Shown here: positions 31,678 to 41,045 of the stretch, in pieces
Position numbering within the stretch: position 1 is the stretch's first letter
How the letters are laid out: each line of letters begins with the position of its first letter
NCBI RefSeq assembly: GCF_031884435.1
Contig: NZ_CP134779.1
Span: forward strand, 434,001 to 498,000
Origin: Bosea sp. 685
GTDB lineage: Bacteria; Pseudomonadota; Alphaproteobacteria; Rhizobiales; Beijerinckiaceae
Direction of reading: 5' to 3'
Length of the DNA: 64,000 nt
Translations under genes and position numbers: made by a program
Notes under the pieces: generated by a model
What the model was told of the DNA's origin: nothing
Databases searched by the model: none
Seen by the model: only the letters and a program-made list of their open reading frames with translations

Positions 31678-32682
31678 CTATTGTCCGGCCGCGAAGGCCA
31701 CGCTGCCGGCAATCGCCGCGATCGTCGGCTGCAGCTTTTCGAAGCTGGCGTCGTCGGCTGAGGCGATCATGCGGAGGAAGCGGCCCTTGGGGTCGAACGC
31801 CATATACTGCACGAACCGTTTGGTGGTCCCATTGGCATGGTCGAATGTGCCTGACAGCAACAACCCGTCGGTGCCGGCGAAGCGGGTGCGCTCGCGGGCC
31901 GTGATCTTGGCTGTCCGGTAATCGCGCGTCTGTCTCAGCGTAGCTTCCGCCGTCGCTTCGAGCGTGCTCGCTGCCGTCGGGGCGGAGAGCTGGTAGGCGA
32001 CGATCAGCAGCGGCTGTTTGCCGGCGGGATCGGTATTGAGTTCGCCGGCCGTCATCAGCACGCCGGAGCCGGCGATCGTATCGACGACCCGGAACGGTTC
32101 GGCCGGTGTGAGGGTGAAGGGGAGGACGGCGAGCCTTTCCGCCAGCGTCGGCTCCTTGCCGAGCGAGACCGACGACATCAGGGCCAGGATCGTGGCATGC
32201 CCGAGCTTCGCGGCCTGCGGAGCCTGGACCGTGACCATCACGGTCTTCTCCCCCTTGAACAGGCCGATCCATTTGTCGAGGCGAGCGCCGCCGGCGGTCT
32301 GCGTTCCGCTGATCACCGGCGCCTTGTCGCCGCCCGCGGTGGCCACTTCGTCGATGCTGGCGATGGCGATATTCTGCTTGGCGAAGTTGGTCTTGGCCGT
32401 CGCCATGTCGGAGAACAGCGGAACGAGCTGGGGGTGGGCGACTGCCGGCATTTCCATGATCAGGACGCTTGCCTGCGTGGCCTGGTTTGCAAGGCCCGCG
32501 AAGCCGGTCGCCGGGACGAAGCCTTTTGGCGCGACGAGCGAGACGCTGGTGCCGGCGATGGCCTGTCGATCTTGAGCGAGGGCGTTCGGGCAAGCTCCGA
32601 AGCCGACAGCAAATGCCACGAACAGCGCGGCAACGTAGCGCTGAGCGCTATGGTTGAAATAGTTTTTGTTAGAATTCAGCAA
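31678..32682 (-). CDS. exported protein of unknown function
   Basis: A 334-residue secreted protein. TTG at 32682 has GGAGG 6 nt upstream; it gives a positively charged N-terminus and a signal peptide ending near NALAQ. The rest alternates strands and short helices with no recognised catalytic motif; two similar blocks occur (SVSLVAPKGFVPATGFAGLA with PAVAHPQLVPLFSDM, and FTLTPAEPFRVVDTIAGSGV with LLIVAYQLSAPTA), suggesting an internal duplication of a PsbP/Mog1-like beta unit. AT content near its start is higher than in its neighbours. Confidence 0.65.
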   Translation of the reverse strand: MLNSNKNYFNHSAQRYVAALFVAFAVGFGACPNALAQDRQAIAGTSVSLVAPKGFVPATGFAGLANQATQASVLIMEMPAVAHPQLVPLFSDMATAKTNFAKQNIAIASIDEVATAGGDKAPVISGTQTAGGARLDKWIGLFKGEKTVMVTVQAPQAAKLGHATILALMSSVSLGKEPTLAERLAVLPFTLTPAEPFRVVDTIAGSGVLMTAGELNTDPAGKQPLLIVAYQLSAPTAASTLEATAEATLRQTRDYRTAKITARERTRFAGTDGLLLSGTFDHANGTTKRFVQYMAFDPKGRFLRMIASADDASFEKLQPTIAAIAGSVAFAAGQ

Positions 32683-32857
32683 TTTTATCCTCCACCAGTC
32701 ATCGATGAGCGCGCGCTCCCGCAGATGAACTGCAGTCGTGATTAGCCTTGGATTATGATCGGTCGATCACAACTCGAACAGCAAGGCAAGCGGATGCCTG
32801 CCTTGCCGTCTGCGGATAAGCGAACCGGCTGCGCTATCCGTGTCGAAGCCGCTTTAT

Positions 32858-33487
32858 TCAGCGCCCCATGGCAGCGGCGATCAGCGCCTTGGCATCGGCG
32901 CTCGCCCACTCCGCCGGCCCCTGGATCATGCCGAGTTCGCACCCTTGCGGATCGACCAGCAGGCTCACCGGCATGCCTTCGATCTTCCGCGCAGCGCGCA
33001 GGTCCTGGAAGACCTTGGCCTGGGCGTCGGCGTAATAGGGCAGGCGCGTGACCTTGTTCTCGGCGAGCCAGGATTTCGGCTTGTCGAGATTGCGCGTGTC
33101 GATGTTGATCGCGACCACCGCGAAATCAGGCCCACCAAATGCGCCCTGCAGGGCGTCGAGCGCCGGCATCTCCTTGAGGCAGGGCGCGCACCAGGTCGCC
33201 CAGAGATTGACGAGCACGGTCTTGCCCCTGAAGGCCGCGAGCGTCGTCGGCTGACCGTCGGGGCCTTCGAAGGCGAGATCGGGTGCCGGCTGCGGGCTCG
33301 TCCGAACCTCGACGGCGGCGACCTCGCCCTGCGCCAAAGGCTGCATCTTCGCCGCCCGCGCCGCTGCTGCGCCGCAAGAAGCGGAATTGCCGGCACGGCC
33401 CTGGCCGGAGTAGAAGGCCGCCATGCCCGCGAGGCCGAGCGCCGCCACGACCCCGAGGGCCAGACCTATCTTCGTTCCAGACGTCAT
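32858..33487 (-). CDS. tlpA: TlpA-family membrane-anchored thioredoxin
   Basis: TlpA reduces disulfides in periplasmic partners for cytochrome oxidase assembly in Bradyrhizobium. The 209-residue product has one N-terminal membrane span ([20 protein letters not shown]), a conserved cysteine near the membrane ([12 protein letters not shown]), and a thioredoxin domain with the active site [13 protein letters not shown] and a cis-Pro ([14 protein letters not shown]). Of two adjacent ATGs, 33487 has the better spacing (6 nt) from AAGGA. It is divergent from argH with about 31 nt between starts, an arrangement common in Hyphomicrobiales. Confidence 0.9.
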   Translation of the reverse strand: MTSGTKIGLALGVVAALGLAGMAAFYSGQGRAGNSASCGAAAARAAKMQPLAQGEVAAVEVRTSPQPAPDLAFEGPDGQPTTLAAFRGKTVLVNLWATWCAPCLKEMPALDALQGAFGGPDFAVVAINIDTRNLDKPKSWLAENKVTRLPYYADAQAKVFQDLRAARKIEGMPVSLLVDPQGCELGMIQGPAEWASADAKALIAAAMGR

Positions 33488-33518
33488 CATACGTCCTTTG
33501 AAATCAGGAAAGACCGCC

Positions 33519-34910
33519 GTGAGCAATCGCATGTGGGGTGGGCGTTTCGCCACGGGTCCCGACGCCATCATGGAGGAGATCAACGCCTCCATCGATTTCG
33601 ACAAGCGCCTGTGGCGGCAGGATATCCGAGGCTCGCTCGCGCATGCGGCGATGCTGGGCGAGACCGGCATCCTGACCAAGGACGATGTGGCCGCCATCAG
33701 CGCCGGACTCAAGAGCGTCGAGGGCGAGATCGAGGCGGGGAGCTTCACGTTCTCGCGCGCGCTTGAGGACGTCCATATGAATGTCGAGTCGAGCCTGAAG
33801 GACAGGATCGGCGCCGCGGCTGGCCGTCTGCACACAGCGCGCTCGCGCAACGACCAGGTCGCGACCGATATGCGGCTCTGGGTCCGCGACACGCTCGACG
33901 CCATCGACGAGCAGATGGCCGATCTCCAGCTCGCCTTGGCCGAGAAGGCCGATCTCCATTCCGGCGCGGTGATGCCGGGCTTCACCCATCTGCAATCGGC
34001 TCAGCCGGTCACTTTCGGCCATCACCTGCTGGCCTATGTCGAGATGCTGTCGCGCGATCGCGGCCGCGTCCGCGATGCGCGTCAGCGCCTCAACGAGTGC
34101 CCGCTGGGGGCTGCGGCGCTTGCGGGCACCTCCTTCCCGATCGACCGCCATATGACCGCGAAGGCGCTCGACTTCGACCGCCCGACGGCGAATTCGCTCG
34201 ATTCGGTCTCGGATCGCGATTTCGTGCTCGAGACTTTGTCGGCAGCCTCGATCTGCGCCATGCATCTCTCGCGGCTCGCCGAGGAGATCGTGCTTTGGGC
34301 GACGCCGCAATTCGGCTTCGTCAAGCTCTCCGACAAGTTCTCGACCGGCTCCTCGATCATGCCGCAAAAGCGCAATCCCGATGCCGCCGAGCTGGTTCGC
34401 GGCAAGGCGGGCCGGGTTTTCGGTGCGCTGCAAGCCATGCTGACGATGATGAAGGGCCTGCCGCTGACCTATTCCAAGGACATGCAGGAGGACAAGGAAG
34501 GGACCTTCGACGCCCTCCAGACGCTCTCGCTCTGCCTTGCCGCCATGGCCGGCATGGTGCGCGACATGGAACCGGACCTGAAGGTGATGAAGAAGGCGGC
34601 CGGGCTAGGCTACGCCACCGCGACCGACCTCGCCGACTGGCTCGTTCGCGTGCTCAAGATGCCGTTCCGCGACGCACATCACGTCACCGGCCGGCTCGTC
34701 GGCATCGCTTCAGCCAAGGGCGTCGGGTTGGAAAAACTGACGCTCGCCGAGATGCAGGAGGCCGAGCCCAAGATCACGGAGGCGGTCTTCGCCGTGCTTG
34801 GCGTGACGCAGTCGGTGAAAAGCCGCGTCAGCTATGGCGGTACGGCTCCGGTCAATGTCCGCCGGCAGGCGAAGTCCTGGCTCAGGCGGCTTGCGAAGGA
34901 GCGCGGCTGA
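33519..34910 (+). CDS. argH: argininosuccinate lyase
   Basis: Last step of arginine synthesis: argininosuccinate to arginine and fumarate. The 463-residue product carries the superfamily signature [15 protein letters not shown], the N-terminal [20 protein letters not shown], and [20 protein letters not shown] at 33519 ([10 protein letters not shown]) is chosen over ATG at 33531 because the N-terminus matches the family and AGGAA precedes it by 8 nt. It is followed by lptM and lysA. Confidence 0.97.
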   Translation: MSNRMWGGRFATGPDAIMEEINASIDFDKRLWRQDIRGSLAHAAMLGETGILTKDDVAAISAGLKSVEGEIEAGSFTFSRALEDVHMNVESSLKDRIGAAAGRLHTARSRNDQVATDMRLWVRDTLDAIDEQMADLQLALAEKADLHSGAVMPGFTHLQSAQPVTFGHHLLAYVEMLSRDRGRVRDARQRLNECPLGAAALAGTSFPIDRHMTAKALDFDRPTANSLDSVSDRDFVLETLSAASICAMHLSRLAEEIVLWATPQFGFVKLSDKFSTGSSIMPQKRNPDAAELVRGKAGRVFGALQAMLTMMKGLPLTYSKDMQEDKEGTFDALQTLSLCLAAMAGMVRDMEPDLKVMKKAAGLGYATATDLADWLVRVLKMPFRDAHHVTGRLVGIASAKGVGLEKLTLAEMQEAEPKITEAVFAVLGVTQSVKSRVSYGGTAPVNVRRQAKSWLRRLAKERG

Positions 34911-35108
34911 CGAAATCGTCAGGCTCGGGCTTGGCCTTGGCTTCTCCGCCAGGTGGCCTGGCCTGCGCGGAGCCTCTCCCTGGGCCGGCCAAAAAGGCCG
35001 GACCCGAGGGTTGCGCCCGAGAATGAGGTTGCAGCGCCTTCAAAAGCTCGCAACAGGTTGCTCCATTCGCTACAGTCTCCACCACGCTTCGTCCGAGGGT
35101 TTCCTTTC

Positions 35109-35375
35109 GTGCCGCATTCCAGCCTGAAATTGGGCCGCGCCATCGTTCTGGCCGGCTTGCTCGGACTTGCCTTGACCGCCTGCGGCCGCAGGGGGCCGTT
35201 GGAGGCGCCGCCGAAGGCGACGAGCGCACTCGACTTGCCCGACCGCGACATCGGTGGGGATGAGCAGCAGCAAGCCGAGGTCCAGGCCGGTGGCGCGCCA
35301 TTCGGCAAGCCGCCGAAAGCGGACCGGAACTTCACGATTCCGGAAAAGAGCTTCGCGCTCGATCCGATTCTCTAG
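35109..35375 (+). CDS. lptM: small lipoprotein, LptM-like
   Basis: LptM (YifL) is a small outer-membrane lipoprotein that promotes maturation of the LptD LPS translocon. The 88-residue product has a lipoprotein signal with lipobox LTAC (Cys25) followed directly by GRRGPLEAPP, the family motif CGxxGPLxxP. The C-terminus is low complexity. GTG at 35109 is used; no nearby ATG fits. Its place between argH and lysA is conserved in many bacteria and supports the name. Confidence 0.85.
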   Translation: MPHSSLKLGRAIVLAGLLGLALTACGRRGPLEAPPKATSALDLPDRDIGGDEQQQAEVQAGGAPFGKPPKADRNFTIPEKSFALDPIL

Positions 35376-35498
35376 AGCCGGATGATGTCAGACGGCATCA
35401 CGAAGTGATCCCGTCCGAGATCTGAATCCGTCTCTCATCAAAGAGTTAGAGCAGGATCGACGCGAAGAACCGGTTCCCACTTTTTCGCATCCTGCTCT
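35376..35498. repeat. composite intergenic repeat, family A (long form)
   Basis: The right half (35448-35498) is the AGAGCAGGAT / ATCCTGCTCT palindrome with the ACCGGTTCCCACT core. The left half (AGCCGGATGATGTCAGACGG, then GATCACTTCG-like inverted stretch, then AGATCTGAATCCGTC) is the reverse complement of the right half of the element at 61197-61320, so these are two full-length copies in opposite orientation. It begins immediately at the lptM stop. Confidence 0.85.
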
Positions 35499-35606
35499 AA
35501 AACGAAGCTTTTGAAACGCGAGCCCTCGCGCTTCGAGATGCTATTCCGGCCGGAATAGCTCCTTGGCGAGGGCCATCGGCATTCTCGAACAGGCACTGAG
35601 CGCCCC

Positions 35607-36896
35607 ATGCATCATTTCAACTATCGCGACGGCTCGCTTTTCGCCGAGGATGTCGATCTCAGGCAGATCGCGGCCGAGGTCGGCACGCCGGTCTATGTCT
35701 ATTCCTCCGCCACGATCGAGCGGCATTACCGCCTGTTCGCGGCCGCCGTTAAGGCGAATGCTCCGGCCGGAGTGGCCCATGTCTTCTATGCGTTGAAGGC
35801 CAACGGCAATCTCGGCGTGCTGAAGACGCTGGCCGCGCTCGGGGCCGGGGTCGATACGGTATCAGAGGGCGAGGTCCGCAAGGCGCTCGCCGCCGGCTTC
35901 CCGCCCGAGAAGATCGTCTTCTCCGGCGTCGGCAAGAGCGAGAGCGAACTGCGCTTCGCGGTTGGGGCCGGAATCTATCAGGTCAATATCGAGACCGAGG
36001 GCGAGCTCGATCTGCTTTCGCGCGTCGCGGCCTCGCTCGGCAGGCGTCAGGAGGCGGTGTTTAGGGTCAATCCCGATATCGGCGCCGGCGGCCATGCCAA
36101 GATCACCACGGGCTCGTCCGAGAACAAGTTCGGCGTCTCCTTCGAGGAGGTCGGCAGGCTTTATGCCCGCGCCGCCAATATACCAGGCGTCAGGATGATG
36201 GGGCTCGCGCTCCATATCGGCAGCCAGATCCGCGAGACCGATTCATTCGAGGCGGCCTATATCAAGATGGCGACGCTGGTCGGAAGCCTGCGCAGTGAGG
36301 GCCACCGCGTCGAGCGGCTCGATCTTGGCGGCGGGCTCGGCATCCCTTACGAGATTCCGAAGGATTTCGACTACGGTCCCGATCTGATCGAAGCCTATGC
36401 CGCCATGGTCGGACGGGTCACCAAGGGGCTCGATGTCGAGCTCGGCTTCGAGCCGGGCCGCCTGATCGTCGGCAATGCCGGCATCCTGCTGACGCGGGTC
36501 TTGTATCTCAATCCGCGTCCGACCAAGCAGTTCCTGGTGGTCGACGCCGCGATGAACGACCTGATGCGGCCGGCGATGTACGAGGCCTATCACGAGATCT
36601 GGCCGGTGTCCGAGCCGGCTGCGGATGCAAGCCGCATCGCTTATGACGTGGTCGGACCGGTCTGCGAATCAGGTGACACCTTCACGACCGGGCGCGTCCT
36701 GGCCGCGCAGAAGCCCGACGATTTGATCGCCTTCATGACCGCCGGCGCCTATGGCGCCAGCATGGCCTCGACCTACAACCAGCGCCTGCTCGTTCCGGAA
36801 GTGTTGGTGAAAGGCGGGCAATTCGCGGTGACCCGGCCGCGCCAGAGCTATGAGGAGCTTCTCGGCACGGATCGTGCACCGCCCTGGCTGGCCTGA
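35607..36896 (+). CDS. lysA: diaminopimelate decarboxylase
   Basis: Final step of lysine synthesis: meso-diaminopimelate to lysine and CO2. The 429-residue fold-III PLP enzyme has the PLP lysine K64 in FYALKANGNLG, the glycine loop LGGGLGIPY, the HIGSQI motif and the C-terminal CESGDTF (catalytic Cys) with GAYGASMASTYNQR. ATG at 35607 starts a standard N-terminus (MHHFNYRDGSLFAED). Confidence 0.96.
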   Translation: MHHFNYRDGSLFAEDVDLRQIAAEVGTPVYVYSSATIERHYRLFAAAVKANAPAGVAHVFYALKANGNLGVLKTLAALGAGVDTVSEGEVRKALAAGFPPEKIVFSGVGKSESELRFAVGAGIYQVNIETEGELDLLSRVAASLGRRQEAVFRVNPDIGAGGHAKITTGSSENKFGVSFEEVGRLYARAANIPGVRMMGLALHIGSQIRETDSFEAAYIKMATLVGSLRSEGHRVERLDLGGGLGIPYEIPKDFDYGPDLIEAYAAMVGRVTKGLDVELGFEPGRLIVGNAGILLTRVLYLNPRPTKQFLVVDAAMNDLMRPAMYEAYHEIWPVSEPAADASRIAYDVVGPVCESGDTFTTGRVLAAQKPDDLIAFMTAGAYGASMASTYNQRLLVPEVLVKGGQFAVTRPRQSYEELLGTDRAPPWLA

Positions 36897-37027
36897 GCCC
36901 GTCGATCACGATGCGCTGAGGCCCCTGTGGGCGGCGCGCCTTCGCTCTGGCCTTGCCACATTCACGTGTTAGCGTGTGTCGAGTGGCGAAGGTTCAGGAT
37001 GGTGCGCAGGCAGCTCGGAGCGACGGC

Positions 37028-39709
37028 ATGAATGAGGCTGAGCGCCGCAAGGCGTCTGATCCGATCGAGGGCATCCGGCAGCGGCTCGGCCGGCTCACGA
37101 CCGCCTCACGGCTTTCGCTCGGTTGGGAGCGGGCCTGGCCGCGGCTTTGGCTGGCGGTCGGCATCATCCTCGCCTTCCTGGCGCTCTCATGGTTTGGCCT
37201 GTGGACGCTGCTGCCCTGGCAGGGCCGCGCGCTCGGCGTCATCCTGTTCCTTGCGGGTCTGGCGGCGAGCCTGTGGCATGTCGCGACGATGCCGCTGCCG
37301 ACCCGGCGCGACGGGCTTTCGCGGCTCGACCATTCGCTCGAGGGCGGCCATCGCCCGGCCTCCTCGCTGGAGGATAGCCTTGCCGTCGGCTCGGGCGACC
37401 CGGTCTCGCAGGCGTTGTGGAAGCTACATGTCGAGCGCCAGAGCCGGCAGGTCGCCGGGCTCAAGCTCGCGGCCCCGCATCCGCTCATGGCCGGGCGCGA
37501 CCGCCTTGCCTTGCGCGCCGTCCCGCTGCTCGCGGCGATCACCGCCTTCTTCGTCGCCGGCCACGAGGCTGGGCCGCGCCTCAATGCTGCCTTCGACTGG
37601 CGCGGGTCGGCCTCGGCCGCGCCCGCCACCCGCATCGACGCCTGGATCGATCCGCCGGCCTATACGCGCCTGCCGCCGATCCTGATCGACTTCGCCAAGC
37701 TGGCGAGCCCCAATTTCAGCGCGCCCGAGAAATCCGTCGTCGTCGTCCGCATCGCCGGCAAGTCGGGCATGGATGTCGCGACCACGGGCCGGCTCGACGC
37801 GCTGCCCGCGGCCGACGCCAAGGAGGCGAAGCCGGCGGCGGGGAACGCTCCTGCTGTGCTGGAGAAGCGCTATACGTTGGCCGGCAACGGCACGCTGCGG
37901 CTCACCGGCAGCGGCGCCCCCAATACGACGCTGCATCTCAATGCCGTACCCGACCAGCCGCCGGAGATCAGCTTCATCGAGCCGCCCAAGCCGATCACGG
38001 GCGCGCAGAGCGGCGGGCTCGGGCTGAGCTACCGCGCCAAGGATGATTACGGCGTCGCCTCGGTCGAGGTTCTGGTCTCGCGGCCCGGCCCACCCTCGGT
38101 CGGGCGTTCGCTGGTCGAGCCGCCCAAGCAGTCGCTCAGCACACCCTCTTCGCCGACCGGCGAGGAGGAGATGAAGAGCACGGTCGATTTCTCGGCTCAT
38201 CCCTGGGCTGGCGCCAAGGTCAGGATGACGCTGGTCGCGCGCGATGATGCCGGCCAGGAGGGGCGCAGCGAGCCGGTCGAGGTCACGCTGCCGCAACGCA
38301 CCTTCACCAAGCCGCTCGCCAAGTCCCTGGTCGAACAGCGCCGCAAGCTGGTCATGGATATCGAGACCCGGAGCAAGGTCCAGCTCGCCATGGACGCGCT
38401 GCTGATCGAGCCCGAGCTGTTCCTGAAGGAGACCGGCGTCTATCTCGGCATGCGGATGATCGCCGAGCGGCTGCGCCGTTCGGCCAGCGACGACCAATTG
38501 CGCGACGTCGCCGACCTGATGTGGGCGATGGCGCTGCAGCTCGAGGATGGCGACCTGTCCGACGCTGAGCGCGCCTTGCGGGCGGCGCAGGAAAACCTCC
38601 AGCAGGCGCTCGAGCGCGGCGCCTCCGAGGAGGAGATCAAGAAGCTCACCGAGGAGATGCGGCGGGCGATGGACCGCTTCATGCGCCAGCTCGCCGAGCA
38701 GATGCAGCGCCAGCAGCAGAATGGCGATCAGAAATCGGCGCAGCTGCCGGAGAATTTCCGCTCTGTGACGCCGCGCGACCTGCAGAACATGCTCAACCGT
38801 ATCGAGGAACTCTCGAAGCGCGGCGACATGGCCGAGGCGCAGCGCCTGATGGAAGAGCTCAACCAGATGCTCAACAATCTCCAGATGGCGCGCCCCGGCC
38901 AGCAGGACCAGCGCCAGCGCGAGATGAACCAGGCGCTGGGCGAGCTCGACAAGATGACGCGCGAGCAGCAGGGACTGCGCGACGAGACCTATCAGCAGGA
39001 GCAGCAGCGCCAGAACCGGACCCAGCGCGGGCAGCGCCCTGGCCAGCAGCAGGCGCGCCCCGGTCAGGGACAACGCCAGCAAGGACAACAGGGCCAGCGC
39101 GGGCAGCGTGGCCAGCAGCCTGGCCAACAACCCGGCGACCAGGGCGAAGGCGAAGAGGGACAGGACGGCGAGGGCCAGCAGGGGCAGGGACAAGGCCAGA
39201 GCCTGTCCGAGCGCCAGCAGGCCCTGCGCGAGCGTCTGCAGGAATTGCAGCGGCGCATGCAAGGCATGGGCGCCCCCAGCCAGAGCGAGCTCGGCGAGGC
39301 CGAAGACGCGATGCGCGAGGCCGAGGGCCAGCTCGGCCAGGGCCAGGGCGAAGGCGCGCTCGACTCGCAAGGGCGTGCCCTGGAAGCCCTGCGCAAGGGC
39401 GGCCAGAACCTCGCCCAGCAGATGCAGGGCCAGCCCGGCGAGGGTGACGGCACCGAGGGCGCCTTCGGCGAGCCCGATGGCCGTCCGGCCGGACGCCCTT
39501 CGGCGCAGCAGCGCGGCCGCGAGGATCCGCTGGGCCGGCCGCAGCGCCAGCGCGACTGGGCCGATGGTCGTGTCCGCGTACCCGGCGCCGATGAGAGCGC
39601 GACACAGCGCGCGCGCCGCATCCTGGACGAGTTGAGGCGGCGTCTCGGCGACCCGTCGCGGCCGAGCGAGGAACTCGATTATCTGGAGCGCCTGCTCAGG
39701 CGGAATTGA
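37028..39709 (+). CDS. TIGR02302/DUF4175 family membrane protein
   Basis: A large envelope protein of unknown function found next to lysA in Hyphomicrobiales. The 893-residue product has two membrane spans near the N-terminus (WLAVGIILAFLALSWFGLW and ALGVILFLAGLAASLWHVA) and a third around ALRAVPLLAAITAFFVAGHE, then beta-rich segments with IDPPAYTRLPP, a long coiled coil (about residues 420-640) and a Gln/Gly-rich low-complexity stretch (about 660-740). ATG at 37028 has GGAG 7 nt upstream. It is probably co-transcribed with lysA. Confidence 0.88.
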   Translation: MNEAERRKASDPIEGIRQRLGRLTTASRLSLGWERAWPRLWLAVGIILAFLALSWFGLWTLLPWQGRALGVILFLAGLAASLWHVATMPLPTRRDGLSRLDHSLEGGHRPASSLEDSLAVGSGDPVSQALWKLHVERQSRQVAGLKLAAPHPLMAGRDRLALRAVPLLAAITAFFVAGHEAGPRLNAAFDWRGSASAAPATRIDAWIDPPAYTRLPPILIDFAKLASPNFSAPEKSVVVVRIAGKSGMDVATTGRLDALPAADAKEAKPAAGNAPAVLEKRYTLAGNGTLRLTGSGAPNTTLHLNAVPDQPPEISFIEPPKPITGAQSGGLGLSYRAKDDYGVASVEVLVSRPGPPSVGRSLVEPPKQSLSTPSSPTGEEEMKSTVDFSAHPWAGAKVRMTLVARDDAGQEGRSEPVEVTLPQRTFTKPLAKSLVEQRRKLVMDIETRSKVQLAMDALLIEPELFLKETGVYLGMRMIAERLRRSASDDQLRDVADLMWAMALQLEDGDLSDAERALRAAQENLQQALERGASEEEIKKLTEEMRRAMDRFMRQLAEQMQRQQQNGDQKSAQLPENFRSVTPRDLQNMLNRIEELSKRGDMAEAQRLMEELNQMLNNLQMARPGQQDQRQREMNQALGELDKMTREQQGLRDETYQQEQQRQNRTQRGQRPGQQQARPGQGQRQQGQQGQRGQRGQQPGQQPGDQGEGEEGQDGEGQQGQGQGQSLSERQQALRERLQELQRRMQGMGAPSQSELGEAEDAMREAEGQLGQGQGEGALDSQGRALEALRKGGQNLAQQMQGQPGEGDGTEGAFGEPDGRPAGRPSAQQRGREDPLGRPQRQRDWADGRVRVPGADESATQRARRILDELRRRLGDPSRPSEELDYLERLLRRN

Positions 39710-39738
39710 GCTCTTCCGGAATCGTGAAGCGCGGGGAA

Positions 39739-39823
39739 CCCCTCTCCTGCATCGAAGTCGGGTCTACCCGACTTCGACACTCTGAGTGCTGAACTCGGGC
39801 AGGCCCGAGTTCAGTGAGAGGGG
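39739..39823. repeat. three-way cruciform repeat
   Basis: The outer arms CCCCTCTC (39739-39746) and GAGAGGGG (39816-39823) enclose two perfect hairpins: TCGAAGTCGGG/CCCGACTTCGA (39752-39777) and CTGAACTCGGGC/GCCCGAGTTCAG (39789-39814). No promoter-like or coding sequence is involved. It follows the TIGR02302 gene. Confidence 0.85.
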
Positions 39824-39962
39824 CAGGGTTGATGTGTAGGCCCCTGAACCAGCGCAGTGTCGATCTCACGGCAAAGCAACGGTGAGGTCGAGATCAAGCG
39901 TCAAACGGCCTACCCCTCACCCTGCCCTCTCCCTCCCGGAGGGGGTTCCCCGTGCGCTTCTC

Positions 39963-40820
39963 TCAAGTGGGGCGCCGTCCCCAGCTTGCCACCAGCGCCC
40001 CGACCACGATCAGCAGGCAGGACGCCGCCAAGAGCCAGCTTGCGGGTGCATAACCGGCGATCACCAGAATGATCGTCGAGAGCACCGGGGCGGCGTAGGA
40101 GGCGACGCCGAGCAGGGCGACATCGCCCTTCTTCATGCCGATGTCCCAGACGACGAAGGCAAGCCCGATCGCGCCGAGGCCGAGCCCGAGCACGCCGCCC
40201 CATTCGACTGATGTCAGCGACCACAGGGTCGTCTCGAAGGCGAAATGGCAGGCGAAGGCGGGGATCGCGCAACCGAGCATGGTGATGCTGAGACTCTCGG
40301 AGGGCACGGTGCTGAAGCGGCGCGAGACCACGGAATAGCTTGCCCAAACGAAAGCGCCGAGCGCCGCCAGTCCATGGCCGAGCGAGATGCCGCCGCCGGT
40401 GCCGAGGCCGCCCGAGATCAGCAAAGCGGTCGCTGCGAGCCCGATCAGTGCGCCGATGAGGTGGCGCGGCTTCAAGCGGCCGCCCGGCAGCAGGGCTGCA
40501 AACAGCACGATCAGCAGCGGCCAGAGATAATGGATCAGATTGGCCTCGGCCGCCGGCGCGGTTTTCATCGCGGCATAATAGAGCGCCGTGTCGCCGAAGG
40601 GTCCGTAGAGTCCGAGTGCGAAGGAGGCCGGAGTCGGCATGACGCGGCGCAGCGTCCCGCGCGCTGCGGCGATCGAAAGGATCAGCAGCCCGCCGATGAC
40701 GAAGGTCATGCCGACAAGCTGGAACGGCGGCACCCGGCCGGACATGGCGGCGAACAGCGCCAGCGTCGACCAGAGCAGGATGGCGATGAAGCCGATGAAG
40801 GTGGCGCTGCGGGAGGTCAT
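39963..40820 (-). CDS. EamA/DMT-family exporter (YddG-like)
   Basis: The 285-residue product has ten predicted membrane spans in two EamA repeats, resembling YddG-type exporters of aromatic amino acids. Hallmarks are FIGFIAILLWSTLALFAAMS, PPFQLVGMTFVIGG, TAPAAEANLIHYLWPLLIVL and GALGAFVWASYSVVSRRF-like GLAALGAFVWASYSVVSRRF. ATG at 40820 fits the family N-terminus (MTSRSATFIGF) but has no obvious Shine-Dalgarno sequence; the frame stays open up to 41036 through two tandem repeats. Substrate is inferred. Confidence 0.82.
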   Translation of the reverse strand: MTSRSATFIGFIAILLWSTLALFAAMSGRVPPFQLVGMTFVIGGLLILSIAAARGTLRRVMPTPASFALGLYGPFGDTALYYAAMKTAPAAEANLIHYLWPLLIVLFAALLPGGRLKPRHLIGALIGLAATALLISGGLGTGGGISLGHGLAALGAFVWASYSVVSRRFSTVPSESLSITMLGCAIPAFACHFAFETTLWSLTSVEWGGVLGLGLGAIGLAFVVWDIGMKKGDVALLGVASYAAPVLSTIILVIAGYAPASWLLAASCLLIVVGALVASWGRRPT

Positions 40821-40829
40821 GGTTCGGCG

Positions 40830-40929
40830 GGACTTGGCTGGGCAGGACTTGGCTGCGGATCGAAGGAATCTTGCGCCCGCGATATCAGTTTCGGCGGCAA
40901 ATGCCGATGGGGCGGCAAATGCTGATGGG
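40830..40929. repeat. two tandem repeats upstream of the EamA gene
   Basis: GGACTTGGCTG recurs at 40830-40840 and 40845-40855 (15-bp period). GCGGCAAATGCCGATGGG at 40894-40911 is followed by a one-mismatch copy at 40912-40929 (18-bp period). Both periods are multiples of three. Confidence 0.8.
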
Positions 40930-41045
40930 GGCTTGCCGAAGACGGCTTTTTTGCACCGCAGCACGGCCTGGGCGCGATAGGCGCCATGCTCTGAGCGCCG
41001 CGCCGGAATGTTGACCGCGCCCCCGCGTGGGATCATGCGTCAGTC

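Noticed and set aside
37424..39370. 648-codon minus-strand frame with many leucines
   Set aside because: Antisense to the Gln/Gly-rich part of the TIGR02302 gene; leucine runs are the complement of CAG codons.
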